Below are positions 49,399-62,281 of a stretch of DNA of 64,000 bases, in pieces. The position numbers and the translations under genes are program-made. The notes below the pieces were generated by a model. That model ran no database searches, was not told where the DNA came from, and worked only from the letters and a program-made list of their open reading frames with translations. The first letter of the stretch is position 1. Each line of letters opens with the position of its first letter. The DNA is from Owenia fusiformis (taxonomy: Eukaryota > Annelida > Polychaeta > Sabellida > Oweniidae): NCBI GenBank assembly GCA_903813345.2, contig CAIIXF020000011.1:11132842-11196841 (forward strand). The letters run 5' to 3'.

Positions 49399-49961
49399 CA
49401 GGGTGGTCAAAAAATGTCCTCACATCTTTGTCATTTCAAAAAAGAACTCCCTGATATTTCACATTTTTATATATCATTCAATTTGCTACCAGCCTACTTT
49501 ATTTCATGACCATCAGATTGATAGTCACAATGTTACAGTGCTTTAAAGAACATGCCAAGTGGTCACTATTGCGTTGTGGGGAAACCTGTACTCATCGTCT
49601 AGAATGTCACTACCTGTGCGGATATGGCAGAGATAGAGTATATGAGAATGACCTCAGGACAATTGCAAACCTCAAATGTGAGATCATCCATGTCATTCAG
49701 GCTATACCTACTGAGGAATGCATTCGGGTCATTGACAACTGTGCTATTTTGCCTACAGCGCGATGATGGCCAAATCTGAAGCATGTTATTCAAAGTGCTG
49801 TAAAATTGTGACTATCAGTCTGATGGTCATGAAATATGGTAGGGCAGTAGGAAATTGCATATGTGTGAAATGTGTCAAATGTATGAAATATCAGGGAGTA
49901 ACTGATGAAAGTGACAAAGATATAAGGAAAATGCAGGGTTTCCATTTTTTGACCAACCTTT
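49399..49961 (+). mobile_element. Tc1/mariner-like relic, CAGGGTGGTC end, inverted arms
   Basis: The left end CAGGGTGGTCAAAAAATG is preceded by TA (49397-49398). The right end is a degraded inverse (ccattttttgaccaacctt), followed by a TA near 49962. Arms pair over about 160 bp, including ATGACCATCAGATTGATAGT. Between the arms the plus strand keeps a transposase C-terminal relic: CGYGRDRVYENDLRTIANLK and then an ECIRVIDNC helix (about 49610-49745). Frames are interrupted. Confidence 0.7.
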
Positions 49962-50502
49962 TAATATGGAATGTTGAAAAATCACATGTCCTAATTTTAA
50001 GGCGTATGACGGTAAAATTGATAGATTTGATAAAAATGCAACTGAAGAATGCAGTAGTCTCGAAATGTTTAAGATACATGTATGGTTGTTATGATGGATG
50101 ATGTCAGGGGAATCCGAATGCGGACCAATATCAAAACAATTCTAAAATGCAATTAAAGAACAATTTTACAAGTTATTTTACATAATCCACACCCATCTTG
50201 AATTGAAACATACGTGTTAGAGGGAGAGAAATTTATTACATATCTTACGGATAAATCCCTTTCAGAAGTCCAAACCTGCAACCTCTATTGATATCTGAAA
50301 ACAAGATTTTCCAGAGTCAGACATTCAAATTATATTGAACTGAAGGCCGGATATTGTCAACTATTTGAGAGAGATGGCTATCCCATCGATCTCTTTGAAC
50401 ACCAAATACACCATGAATGTGTATACATCTGGAATATAAGGAATCTTGGCTTCCGAAAATGAAACGATATTATTTTATTTACATCATCATAAATGACGTC
50501 GA

Positions 50503-51060
50503 TGATGATAATGAGGTTGGTTGTCCTAATTACATCAAGAACATTGTAAATGATATTATTGGAGATGACGAGGGTGGATGTTCTAACATCAAGAATATTG
50601 TAAATGATATTATTGGAGATGACGAGGGCGGATATTCTAACATCAAGAATATTGTAAATGATATTATTGGAAATGACGAAGGCGGATGTTCTTACATCAA
50701 GAATATTGTAAATGATATTATTGGAGATGACGAGGGCGGATATTCTAACATCAAGAATATTATTAATGATATTATTGGAGATGACGAGGGCGGATATCCT
50801 AACATCAAGAATATTGTAAATGATATTATTGGAGATGACGAGGGCGGATATTCTAACATCAAGAATATTGTAAATGATATTATTGGAGATGACGAGGGCG
50901 GATGTTCTTACATCAAGAATATTATAAATGATGTTATTGGAGATGACGAGGGCGGATATTCTAACATCAAGAATATTGTAAATGATATTATTGGAGATGA
51001 CGAGGGCGGATGTTCTTACATCAAAACTATTGTAAATGATCAGGAGATGACTAGGGTGGA
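50503..51060 (+). repeat. 54-bp minisatellite, block 1 (about 10 units)
   Basis: The unit runs gatattattggagatgacga, then gggcggatgttctaacatca, then agaatattgtaaat (54 bp = 18 codons). A 223-residue frame reads through it (NDIIGDDEGG(C/Y)SNIKNIV repeat). Variation is not restricted to silent sites: TGT/TAT and AAC/TAC alternate freely. It ends with a frameshift and unique sequence. It is probably not a gene. Confidence 0.95.
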
Positions 51061-51183
51061 TGTTGTGACATCAAGAATAATATTGTAATTATTGTAAATG
51101 ATGTTGGTGAAGACGTTGAGGGTAGTTGATCTAAAATCAAGGTATTGTAAACTATGTATGAAGGAAATACAATCGAAAATGCG
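51061..51183. repeat. Left arm of a large inverted duplication (flank of 54-bp block 1)
   Basis: The unique flank following block 1 (for example gttggtgaagacgttgaggg and catagtttacaatacc in reverse) recurs in inverted orientation at 63675-63795, together with the adjoining 54-bp units. The homology stops abruptly at 51183 / 63675. The arms are about 12.5 kb apart and enclose the coding exon and the main 54-bp array. Confidence 0.85.
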
Positions 51184-51329
51184 GTCTTTGGATTCCCAAT
51201 AGATGTCTTGCCATACTTTCCTGTGTGATGTCAAATACAGTTGTGCATATTACAGTTGTAATAAGTAAAAAATATTGGAGTGTTCATAACATGCAGGTCA
51301 ATAAGTAAAAAACTTCTAATATATTCTAG

Positions 51330-51851
51330 GATGTAGATAATGAGATAGCCCAGGAAGTGAAATCCTCCATACTCAGACACCAATGGTACCTCACTGAATC
51401 CCTGGTAGTCTTTGCCCTGTTTGATGATGGTCTGGATGACATCACACGGAAAAGTATGGCAAGACATCTATTGGGAATCCAAAGACCAAATGTCTTCAAC
51501 CCTGGGAAGCCAGATTTCCACACTGATATACTCATTCAGCCCAACCAAGAACTTATTGACTTTTTAGGGCCAAGATCTTGGTTGTTATTTGATCTTACAA
51601 ATGGGGATACAACTTGGCTCAATCGACCCATCAACCAGTGGGCTACACATCAAGGATATATTACATTAGCAGCTATTGTGCATAATCTGTATGTGGTTAA
51701 TGACGCTGCAGAGAGGAGCGTAAAAGACATACAAGACTACGCCAATGCTGCCCGTGATGGCACTGTGAGGGCTAGAATGATTCTGGTTTCCTCCTCTCAT
51801 AGGGCCAAGATCCCTGCATTCCTAAAAAATGAAATGCAGAATAATCTGTAG
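51330..51851 (+). CDS. Terminal exon of an uncharacterised metazoan protein (VNDAAER-type C-terminus)
   Basis: The frame opens at a splice acceptor (ATTCTAG|GAT, phase 0) and runs 173 codons to TAG. There is no ATG near its start, and an in-frame stop (the TAG of the acceptor) lies just before it, so it must be an internal or last exon. Composition is protein-like and much less AT-biased than its surroundings. Recognisable stretches are HQWYLTESLVVFALFDD near the N-end, LIDFLGPRSWLLFDL in the middle, VVNDAAERSVKDIQDYANAA near residue 131, and SSSHRAKIPAFLKNEM at the C-end. From memory, the WYL..E.V..ALFD / SW..FD / VND.AER..KLIQ.. / HR...P series typifies the C-terminus of uncharacterised proteins found in cnidarians, arthropods and other invertebrates, often multicopy. 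Function is unknown. Upstream exons were not found. Confidence 0.65.
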   Translation, partial: DVDNEIAQEVKSSILRHQWYLTESLVVFALFDDGLDDITRKSMARHLLGIQRPNVFNPGKPDFHTDILIQPNQELIDFLGPRSWLLFDLTNGDTTWLNRPINQWATHQGYITLAAIVHNLYVVNDAAERSVKDIQDYANAARDGTVRARMILVSSSHRAKIPAFLKNEMQNNL

Positions 51852-52458
51852 ACATTAGACATTGTTATTATAACTTGTTAGATCATTTATGAGTACATGG
51901 GTGGAACTAATTCAGTGTAAACCATTATCTAAATGAATGCATGATCCCCTTATAACCAGGACTCTAAAATATGGTTTACAGTGCTTAACCTTTGCAGTAC
52001 CATTTATCTAATTGTTATTACCATCAATACCAGTTTGATGGTGTTTAGTAGTTAGAGATAAGCTACCATATGAATAACAGTAAAAGAGCAAATAGTTTGT
52101 TTCAAAATGTGATATATTTGCGATTTTCGCTCAAATATTAGTAGGAAAAGGGTTAAATAATTAATGAACAAGGTATACTATGTTTTCAACTGTATGATAA
52201 TACATAATGACCATAACCTAATGATTTTGACAAGGTTTCTGACATCCATCCTTCATATTTTACCTTGTAAGGCTAGAAAATGACGTTTTTTGCCGTTTTT
52301 TACCAGTTTTCGCAAAAACGTCGGTAGGGGGGGGGGGGGGGGGGTCAAACGTCGATTTTAGGAACCGAAATTTTTTCAGCTTAAATTTTACTATCAAGAG
52401 CCCATCTGGGCTGAACTGCATCTTGCGAGCATGAAAAGGCCATATTCTGGAACACCCT
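51852..52458. other. 3' flank of the coding exon and poly-G tract
   Basis: The 51852-52260 stretch is AT-rich, with no AATAAA recognised. At 52320-52346 a run of about 18 G follows cgcaaaaacgtcggta. A unique segment up to about 52458 joins directly to the main 54-bp array. The minus-strand open frame passing through here is a read-through from the array. Confidence 0.5.
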
Positions 52459-55400
52459 AATGTTCTTACATCAAGAATATTATAAATGATATTATTGGAG
52501 ATGACGAGGGCGGATGTTCTTACATCAAGAATATTGTAAACGATATTATTGGTGATGACGAGGGTGGATGTTCTTACATCAAGAATATTGTAAATGATAT
52601 TATTGGAGATGACGAGGGCGGATATTCTAACATCAAAAATATTATAAATGATATTATTGGAGATGACGAGGGCGGATGTTCTTACATCAAGAATATTGTA
52701 AATGATATTATTGGAGATGACGAGGGTGGATGTTCTAACATCAAGAATATTGTAAATGATATTATTGGAGATGACGAAGGCGGATGTTCTTACATCAAGA
52801 ATATTATAAATGATATTATTGGAGATGACGAGGGCGGATATTCTTACATCAAGAATATTGTAAATGATATAATTGGATATGACGAGGGTGGATGTTCTAA
52901 CATCAAGAATATTGTAAATGATATTATTGGAGATGACGAGGGCGGATGTTCTTACATCAAGAATATTATAAATGATATTATTGGAGATGACGAGGGCGGA
53001 TATTCTAACATCAAGAATATTGTAAATGATATTATTGGAGATGACGAGGCTGGATGTTCTAACATCAAGAATATTGTAAATGATATTATTGGAGATGACG
53101 AGGGCGGATGTTCTTACATCAAGAATATTGTAAATGATATTATTGGAGATGACGAGGGCGGATGTTCTTACATCAAGAATATTGTAAATGATATTATTGG
53201 AGATGACGAGGCTGGATGTTCTTACATCAATAATATTATAAATGATATTATTGGAGATGACGATGGCGGATATTCTAACATAGAATATTGTAAATGATAT
53301 TATTGGAGATGACGAGGGCGGATATTCTAACATCAATAATATTGTAAATGATGTTATTGGAGATGACGAGGGCGGATGTTCTTACATCAAGAATATTGTA
53401 AACGATATTATTGGAGATGACGAGGGTGGATATTCTAACATCAAGAATATTGTAAATGATATTATTGGAGATGACGAGGGCGGATATTCTAACATCAAGA
53501 ATATTGTAAATTATATTATTGTAGATGACGAGGGTGGATGTTATAACATCAAGAATATTGTAAATGATATTATTGGAGATGACGAGGGCGGATATTCTAA
53601 CATCAAGAATATTGTAAATGATATTATTGGAGATGACGAGGGCGGATGTTCTAACATCAAGAATATTGTAAATGATATTATTGGAGATGACGAGGGCGGA
53701 TATTCTAACATCAAGAATATTGTAAATGATATTATTGGAGATGACGAGGGCGGATGTTCTTACATCAAGAATATTGTAAATGATATTATTGGATATGACG
53801 AGGGCGGATATTTTAACATCAAGAATATTGCAAATGATATTATTGTAGATGACGAGGGCGGATATTCTAACATCAAAAATATTATAAATGATATTATTGG
53901 AGATGACGAGGGCGGATGTTCTTACATCAAGAATATTGTAAATGATATTATTGGAGATGACGAGGGTGGATGTTCTAACATCAAGAATATTGTAAATGAT
54001 ATTATTGGAGATGACGAAGGCGGATGTTCTTACATCAAGAATATTATAAATGATATTATTGGAGATGACGAGGGCGGATATTCTAACATCAAAAATATTA
54101 TAAATGATATTATTGGAGATGACGAGGGCGGATGTTCTTACATCAAGAATATTGTAAATGATATTATTGGAGATGACGAGGGTGGATGTTCTAACATCAA
54201 GAATATTGTAAATGATATTATTGGAGATGACGAAGGCGGATGTTCTTACATCAAGAATATTATAAATGATATTATTGGAGATGACGAGGGCGGATATTCT
54301 TACATCAAGAATATTGTAAATGATATAATTGGATATGACGAGGGTGGATGTTCTAACATCAAGAATATTGTAAATGATATTATTGGAGATGACGAGGGCG
54401 GATGTTCTTACATCAAGAATATTATAAATGATATTATTGGAGATGACGAGGGCGGATATTCTAACATCAAGAATATTGTAAATGATATTATTGGAGATGA
54501 CGAGGCTGGATGTTCTAACATCAAGAATATTGTAAATGATATTATTGGAGATGACGAGGGCGGATGTTCTTACATCAAGAATATTGTAAATGATATTATT
54601 GGAGATGACGAGGGCGGATGTTCTTACATCAAGAATATTGTAAATGATATTATTGGAGATGACGAGGCTGGATGTTCTTACATCAATAATATTATAAATG
54701 ATATTATTGGAGATGACGATGGCGGATATTCTAACATAGAATATTGTAAATGATATTATTGGAGATGACGAGGGCGGATATTCTAACATCAATAATATTG
54801 TAAATGATGTTATTGGAGATGACGAGGGCGGATGTTCTTACATCAAGAATATTGTAAACGATATTATTGGAGATGACGAGGGTGGATATTCTAACATCAA
54901 GAATATTGTAAATGATATTATTGGAGATGACGAGGGCGGATATTCTAACATCAAGAATATTGTAAATTATATTATTGTAGATGACGAGGGTGGATGTTAT
55001 AACATCAAGAATATTGTAAATGATATTATTGGAGATGACGAGGGCGGATATTCTAACATCAAGAATATTGTAAATGATATTATTGGAGATGACGAGGGCG
55101 GATGTTCTAACATCAAGAATATTGTAAATGATATTATTGGAGATGACGAGGGCGGATATTCTAACATCAAGAATATTGTAAATGATATTATTGGAGATGA
55201 CGAGGGCGGATGTTCTTACATCAAGAATATTGTAAATGATATTATTGGATATGACGAGGGCGGATATTTTAACATCAAGAATATTGCAAATGATATTATT
55301 GTAGATGACGAAGGTGGATGTTCTAACATCAAGAATATTGAAAATGATATTATTGGAGATGACAAAGGCGGATGTTCTAACATCAAGAATATTGTAAATG

Positions 55401-56815
55401 ATATTATTGGAGATGACGAGGGCGGATATTTTAACATCAAGGATATTGCAAATGATATTATTGTAGATGACGAAGGTGGATGTTCTAACATCAAGAATAT
55501 TGTAAATGATATTATTTGAAATGACGAGGGTGGATGTTCTAACATCAAGAATATTCTAAATGATATTATTGGAGATGACGAGGGCGGATATTCTAACATC
55601 AAGAATATTGTAAATGATATTATTGGAGATGACGAGGGTGGATGTTCTAACATCAAGAATATTGTAAATGATATTATTGGAGATGACGAGGGCGGATATT
55701 CTAACATCAAGAATATTGTAAATGATATTATTGGAGATGACGAGGGCGGATGTTCTAACATCAAGAATATTGTAAATGATATTATTGGAGATGACGAGGG
55801 CAGATATCCTAACATCAAGAATATTGTTAATGATATTATTGGAGATGACGAGGGTGGATGTTCTAACATCACGAATATTGTAAATGATATTATTGGAGAT
55901 GACGAGGGCGGATGTTCTTACATCAAGAATATTATAAATGATATTATTGGAGATGACGAGGGCAGATATCCTAACATCAATAATATTGTAAATGATATTA
56001 TTGGAGATGACGAGGGTGGATGTTCTTTCATCAAGAATATTGTAAATGATATTATTGGAGATGACGAGGGCGGATATTCTAACATCAAGAATATTGTAAA
56101 TGATATTATTGGAGATGACGAGGGCGGATATTCTAACATCAAGAATATTGCAAATGATATTATTGGAGATGACGAGGGTGGATGTTCTTACATCAAGAAT
56201 ATTGTAAATGATATTATTGGAGATGACGAGGGCGGATGTTCTTACATCAAGAATATTGTAAATGATATTATTGGAGATGACGAGGGTGGATGTTCTTACA
56301 TCAAGAGCATTGTAAATGATATTATTGGAGATGACGAGGGCCGATGTTCTAACATCAAGAATATTGTAAATGATATTATTGGAGATGACGAGGGCGGATG
56401 TTCTTACATCAAGAATATTGTAAATGATATTATTGGAGATGACGAGGGCGGATGTTCTTACATCAAGAATATTGTAAATGATATTATTGGAGATGACGAG
56501 GGCGGATGTTCTAACATCAAGAATATTGTAAATGATATTATTGGAGATGACGAGGGTGGATGTTCTAACATCAAGAATATTGTAAATGATATTATTGGAG
56601 ATGACGAGGGTGGATGTTCTAACATCAAGAATATTGTAAATGATATTATTGGAGATGACGAGGGTGGATATCCTAACATCAAGAATATTGTAAATGATAT
56701 TATTGGAGATGACGAGGGCGGATGTTCTTACATCAAGAATATTATAAATGATGTTATTGGAGATGACGAGGGCGGATATTCTAACATCAAGAATATTGTA
56801 AATGATTCTATGTAA
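52459..56815 (+). repeat. 54-bp minisatellite, block 2a, with a 1456-bp higher-order repeat
   Basis: About 80 units share the orientation of block 1. Rare variants recur at a fixed offset of 1456 bp: 'ctaacatagaat' at 53275 and 54731, 'gtaaattatattattgta' at about 53505 and 54961, and 'ggatattttaac' at about 53807 and 55263. 1456 equals 27 units minus a 2-bp deletion that sits in one unit of each copy. A 216-bp (4-unit) duplication is nested at about 53861/54077. Minus-strand frames of 218-505 residues are repeat artefacts. Confidence 0.95.
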
Positions 56816-56839
56816 GTTCATCTCTCTGGTTAATATATC

Positions 56840-56911
56840 AGAAACAAGTCAAATTCTTTACTTCAGAAAAAAAAAAATTCTCTGAAGTAAAGAATTTGAC
56901 TTGTTTCTGAT
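56840..56911. repeat. Perfect 30-bp-arm hairpin interrupting the 54-bp array
   Basis: The arms TCAGAAACAAGTCAAATTCT (continuing tttacttcaga) and their exact reverse complement flank an A-rich loop. The 54-bp units break off at about 56808 and resume in mid-unit (attgtaaatgatatt) right after the right arm. It is either a small snap-back insertion or the scar of a template switch. Confidence 0.88.
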
Positions 56912-59900
56912 TGTAAATGATATTATTGGAGATGACGAGGGCGGATGTTCTTACATCAAGAATTTTATTAATGATATTGTTGGAGATGACGAGGGCGGAT
57001 GTTCTAACATCAAGAATATTGTAAATGATATTATTGGAGATGACGAGGGCGGATATTCTAACATCAAGAATATTGTAAATGATGTTTTTGGAGATGACGA
57101 GGGCGGATGTTCTTACATCAAGAATATTGTAAATGATATTATTGGAGATGACGAGGGCAGATATCCTAACATCAAGAATATTGTAAATGATATTATTGGA
57201 GATGACGAGGGTGGATGTTCTTACATCAAGAATATTGTAAATGATATTATTGGAGATGACGAGGGCGGATGTTCTTACATCAAGAATATTGTAAATGATA
57301 TTATTGGAGATGACAAGGGCGGATATTCTAACATTAAGAATATTGTAAATGATATTATTGGAGATGACGAGGGTGGATGTTCTTACATCAAGAGCATTGT
57401 AAATGATATCATTGGAGATGACGAGGGCGGATGTTCTAACATCAAGAATATTGTAAATGATATTATTGGAGATGACGAGGGCGGATGTTCTAACATCAAG
57501 AATATTGTAAACGATATTATTGGAGATGACGAGGGCGGATGTTCTAACATCAAGAATATTGTAAATGATATTATTGGAGATGACAAGGGCGGATATTCTA
57601 ACATCAAGAATATTGTAAATGATATTATTGGAGATGACGAGGGTGGATGTTCTAACATCAAGAATATTGTAAATGATATTATTGGAGATGACGAGGGCGG
57701 ATGTTCTTACATCAAGAATATTATAAATGATATTATTGGAGATGACGAGGGCAGATATTCTAACATCAAGAATATTGTTAATGATATTATTGGAGATGAC
57801 GAGGGCGGATGTTCTTACATCAAGAATATTGTAAATGATATTATTGGAGATGACGAGGGTGGATATTCTAACATCAAGAATATTGTAAATGATATTACTG
57901 GAGATGACGAGGGCAGATATCCTAACATCAAGAATATTGTAAATGATATTATTGGAGATGACGAGGGCAGATATCCTAACATCAGGAATATTGTAAATGA
58001 TATTATTGGAGATGACGAGGGTTGATGTTCTTACATCAAGAATATTGTAAATGATATTATTGGAGATGACGAGGGCGGATGTTCTTACATCAAGAATATT
58101 GTAAATGATATTATTGGAGATGACGAGGGCGGATGTTCTTACATCAAGAATATTGTAAATGATATTATTGGAGATGACGAGGCTGGATGTTCTAACATCA
58201 AGAATATTGTTAATGATATTATTGGAGATGACGAGGGCGGATGTTCTTACATCAAGAATATTGTAAATGATATTATTGGAGATGACGAGGGTGGATATTC
58301 TAACATCAAGAATATTGTAAATGATATTATTGGAGATGACGAGGGCAGATATCCTAACATCAAGAATATTGTAAATGATATTATTGGAGATGACGAGGGC
58401 AGATATCCTAACATCAAGAATATTGTAAATGATATTATTGGAGATGACGAGGGTTGATGTTCTTACATCAAGAATATTGTAAATGATATTATTGGAGATG
58501 ACGAGGGCGGATGTTCTTACATCAAGAATATTGTAAATGATATTATTGGAGATGACGAGGGCGGATATTCTAACATCAAGAATATTGTAAATGATATTAT
58601 TGGAGATGACGAGGGCGGATGTTCTTACATCAAGAGCATTGTAAATGATATTATTGGAGATGACGAGGGCGGATGTTCTAACATCAAGAATATTGTAAAT
58701 GATATTATTGGAGATGACGAGGGCGGATGTTCTAACATCAAGAATATTGTAAATGATATTATTGGAGATGACGAGGGCGGATGTTCTTAAATCAAGAATA
58801 TTATTAATGATATTGTTGGAGATGACGAGGGCGGATGTTCTAACATCAAGAATATTGTAAATGATATTATTGTAGATGACGAGGGCGGATATTCTAACAT
58901 CAAGAATATTGTAAATGATGTTTTTGGAGATGACGAGGGCGGATGTTCTTACATCAAGAATATTGTAAATGATATTATTGGAAATGACGAGGGCAGATAT
59001 CCTAACATCAAGAATATTGTAAATAATATTATTGGAGATGACGAGGGCGGATGTTCTTACATCAAGAGCATTGTGAATGATATTATTGGAGATGACGAGG
59101 GCGGATATCCTAACATCAAGAATATTGTAAATAATATTATTGGAGATGACGAGGGCGGATGTTCTAACATCAAGAATATTGTAAATGATATTATTGGAGA
59201 TGACGAGGGTGGATGTTCTTACATCAAGAATATTGTAAATGATATTATTGGAGATGACGAGGGCGGATGTTCTAACATCAAGAATATTGTAAACGATATT
59301 ATTGGAGATGACGAGGGCGGATATTCTAACATCAAGAATATTGTAAATGATATTATTGGAGATGACGAGGGTGGATGTTCTTACATCAAGAATATTGTAA
59401 ATGATATTATTGGAGATGACGAGGGCGGATATTCTAACATCAAGAATATTGTAAATGATATTATTGGAGATGACGAAGGCGGATGTTCTTACATCAAGAA
59501 TATTGTAAATGATATTATGGAGATGACGAGGGTGGATGTTCTAACATCAAGAATATTGTAAATGATATTATTGGAGATGACGAGGGCGGATGTTTTTACA
59601 TCAAGAATATTATAAATGATATTATTGGAGATGACGAGGGCGGATATTCTAACATCAAGAATATTATAAATGATATTATTGGAGATGACGAGGGCGGATG
59701 TTTTTACATCAAGAATATTATTAATGATATTATTGGAGATGACGAGGGCGGATATCCTAACATCAAGAATATTGTAAATGATATTATTGGAGATGACGAG
59801 GGCGGATGTTTTTACATCAAGAATATTATTAATGATATTATTGGAGATGACGAGGGCGGATATCCTAACATCAAGAATATTGTAAATGATATTATTGGAG

Positions 59901-60730
59901 ATGACGAGGGTGGATGTTCTTACATCAAGAATATTGTAAATGATATTATTGGAGATGACGAGGGCGGATATTCTAACATCAAGAATATTGTAAATGATAT
60001 TATTGGAGATGACGAGGGCGGATGTTCTTACATCAAGAATATTGTAAATGATATTATTGGAGATGACGAGGGCGGATATTCTAACATCAAGAATATTGTA
60101 AATGATATTATTGGAGATGACGAGGGCGGATGTTCTTACATCAAGAATATTGTAAATGATATTATTGGAGATGACGAGGGCGGATGTTCTTACATCAAGA
60201 ATATTGTAAATGATATTATTGGAGATGACGAGGGTGGATGTTCTTACATCAAGAATATTGTAAATGATATTATTGGAGATGACGAGGGCGGATGTTCTTA
60301 CATCAAGAATATTGTAAATGATATTATTGGAGATGACGAGGGCGGATGTTTTTACATCAAGAATATTATTAATGATATTATTGGAGATGACGAGGGCGGA
60401 TATCCTAACATCAAGAATATTGTAAATGATATTATTGGAGATGACGAGGGTGGATGTTCTTACATCAAGAATATTGTAAATGATATTATTGGAGATGACG
60501 AGGGCGGATATTCTAACATAAAGAATATTGTAAATGATATTATTGGAGATGACGAGGGCGGATGTTCTTACATCAAGAATATTGTAAACGATATTATTGG
60601 AGATGACGAGGGTGGATGTTCTAACATCAAGAATATTGTAAATGATATTATTGGAGATGACGAGGGCGGATGTTCTTACATCAAGAATATTGTAAATGAT
60701 ATTATTGGAGATGACGAGGGCGGATGTTCT
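56912..60730 (+). repeat. 54-bp minisatellite, block 2b, with further higher-order repeats
   Basis: About 70 units. 'gatgtttttggag' at 57081 and 58917 is offset by 1836 bp (34 units). The stop-creating variant 'gagggttgatgttc' at about 58017 and 58449 is offset by 432 bp (8 units). The 'gatgtttttacatc' variant recurs at about 59590, 59698, 59809 and 60346. A one-base deletion at about 59517 breaks the long plus frame. The array ends at 60730 in unique sequence. Confidence 0.95.
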
Positions 60731-61479
60731 TTGATTGTTTTCAGCATGATTTGGGTCATCGAAAATTGATATCTTCAAAACTAGACTTTCAATACCATTC
60801 TACTTTTGAAGATGTTTTAGACCCCTTGTTGAATAAACTCTTCATGCAATAAAAATCAGAAAAAGAATATCCTCTTTTGAGCAAATAAGTTCAATATTTT
60901 GAAAAAAATGTCGATGAGGGGTCTCTATTTATAATTTTTCGAATTGTTCGATTGATATTTTTATCATCATTGGGACTTCATATTGTTTTAATTAAAACCA
61001 CTGTATTTATACCCAGAAAGTACTCATGGTGAAAGATATGACCGTCTAAAATCACTTGCGATACTGCACATGGACCTTTGCAAATCATTGGGGGAGTCCG
61101 ACCATGTATTTTTATGTACATACTTGCTATAGTAGTATTATGTTAATTAGTGTTAAAAACATCAAATATGATTGAGATTTACAAATTTTCGATTTATTTC
61201 TAAATAATTTTCAGGCAAACTGAAGAAGACTTAGAAATAAATCGAAAATGTGTAAATCTCAATCATTTATGATCCTTGTTATTATGTTATAGTAGCGATT
61301 TGATAACATATAATTACCAAACTGCCTTGACAAGCATACCACCTACCCCTTCTTAATTGTTAGTAATCTTCCTGCTGGTTTCAGTGAATAGGTCAACTCA
61401 TACTTCAACTAATCACATAGTGTATTGTGTTGGGCACAATTCACAAGGTTGTGTCCCCGTTTTGGCTTGACACGTGTTA
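60731..61479. other. Unique AT-rich stretch with one hairpin
   Basis: No gene was recognised. A 36-bp-arm hairpin lies at 61168-61266 (listed separately). A short self-complementary segment (gatatcttcaaaactag...cttttgaagatg) lies just right of the array end. Confidence 0.45.
61168..61266. repeat. Hairpin with 36-bp arms
   Basis: ATGATTGAGATTTACAAATT and the rest of the left arm (to about 61203) pair with 61231-61266 with one mismatch. The spacer is 27 bases. The inner part (TTTCGATTTATTTCTAAATA and TTTTCAGGCAAAC) resembles the arm of the hairpin at 5563-5692, which suggests a shared family. Confidence 0.8.
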
Positions 61480-62278
61480 CACCCCAGTCACATTTCCTAC
61501 GGCGACCTTGCGGTCTATCATTTCTGCGCTCGCCGTGGAATTTCTGCGCTCTCATACTTTTGCAGTCACATTTCCCACGGCAGCCGCACGGTGAATTTTA
61601 AATTTCTGTTGATAAATAATACTTTTTTTCATTTTATTTACATCGGGACAATTTATAAAGGTTATTCATAGTGCTAGGATGTAATATCAAATGAAAAGTA
61701 ATCGTGAAACATTGACGAATAATGATTCAATCTTGTTGAGCCAGTTGATTTCTACGGGGACCTCAGAAATGAACAACTATTATAACTCCGAGTTATAATT
61801 TCTACGCCTTCCCTTGCCTGCGGCCTGTAAAAATCTGCATACGCCTTGCGGCCTCCGTGCGGCATATCCAGTTTTTTAACAAATTGGTCTGAAGCAGGGA
61901 TGACGCTCAATTAGACCGATTCAATAAAATACAAGTCTCGATTTGGGGAAAGAAGTTCATCAGTGTACTGCGCTAATATTTTTTTGCGAAAAATCTAGAA
62001 ATATTACCCAAATTAAATTATGACTATTTAAAAGAAGACATTCAAATCTATATTATGTAAAAAAATCAAATTTGTCCGAAGCAGGGATAATGCTCATTTA
62101 GATTGATGAACTTTGTTCTCCAAACCGAGAATCGTCCTTTAAAATTCACCGTGCGGCTGCCGTGGGAAATGTGACTGCAAATGTATGAGAGCGCAGAAAT
62201 TCTGCGGCGAGCGTAGAAAAGCTACTGGCCGCAGAAATGATAGACCGCGAGGTCGCCGTAGGAAATGTGACTGGGGTG
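61480..62278. mobile_element. 799-bp inverted-repeat element with TTA target duplication
   Basis: The ends CACCCCAGTCACATTTCC are identical and inverted, flanked by TTA (61477-61479 and 62279-62281). Inverted similarity extends about 130 bp and includes GGCGACCT(T/C)GCGGTC and GTGGGAAATGTGACTGCA. The 3-bp TWA duplication is Harbinger-like. The interior has two related 'gaagcagggat(g/a)a(c/t)gctca' segments (61894 and 62079). No transposase was found. Confidence 0.78.
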
Positions 62279-62281
62279 TTA

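Noticed and set aside
52260-60778. Minus-strand frames of 218-505 residues and a plus frame of 374 residues in the 54-bp array
   Set aside because: Repeat period divisible by 3 keeps all frames open; variants are mostly non-silent, and array edges, indels and stops break the frames.
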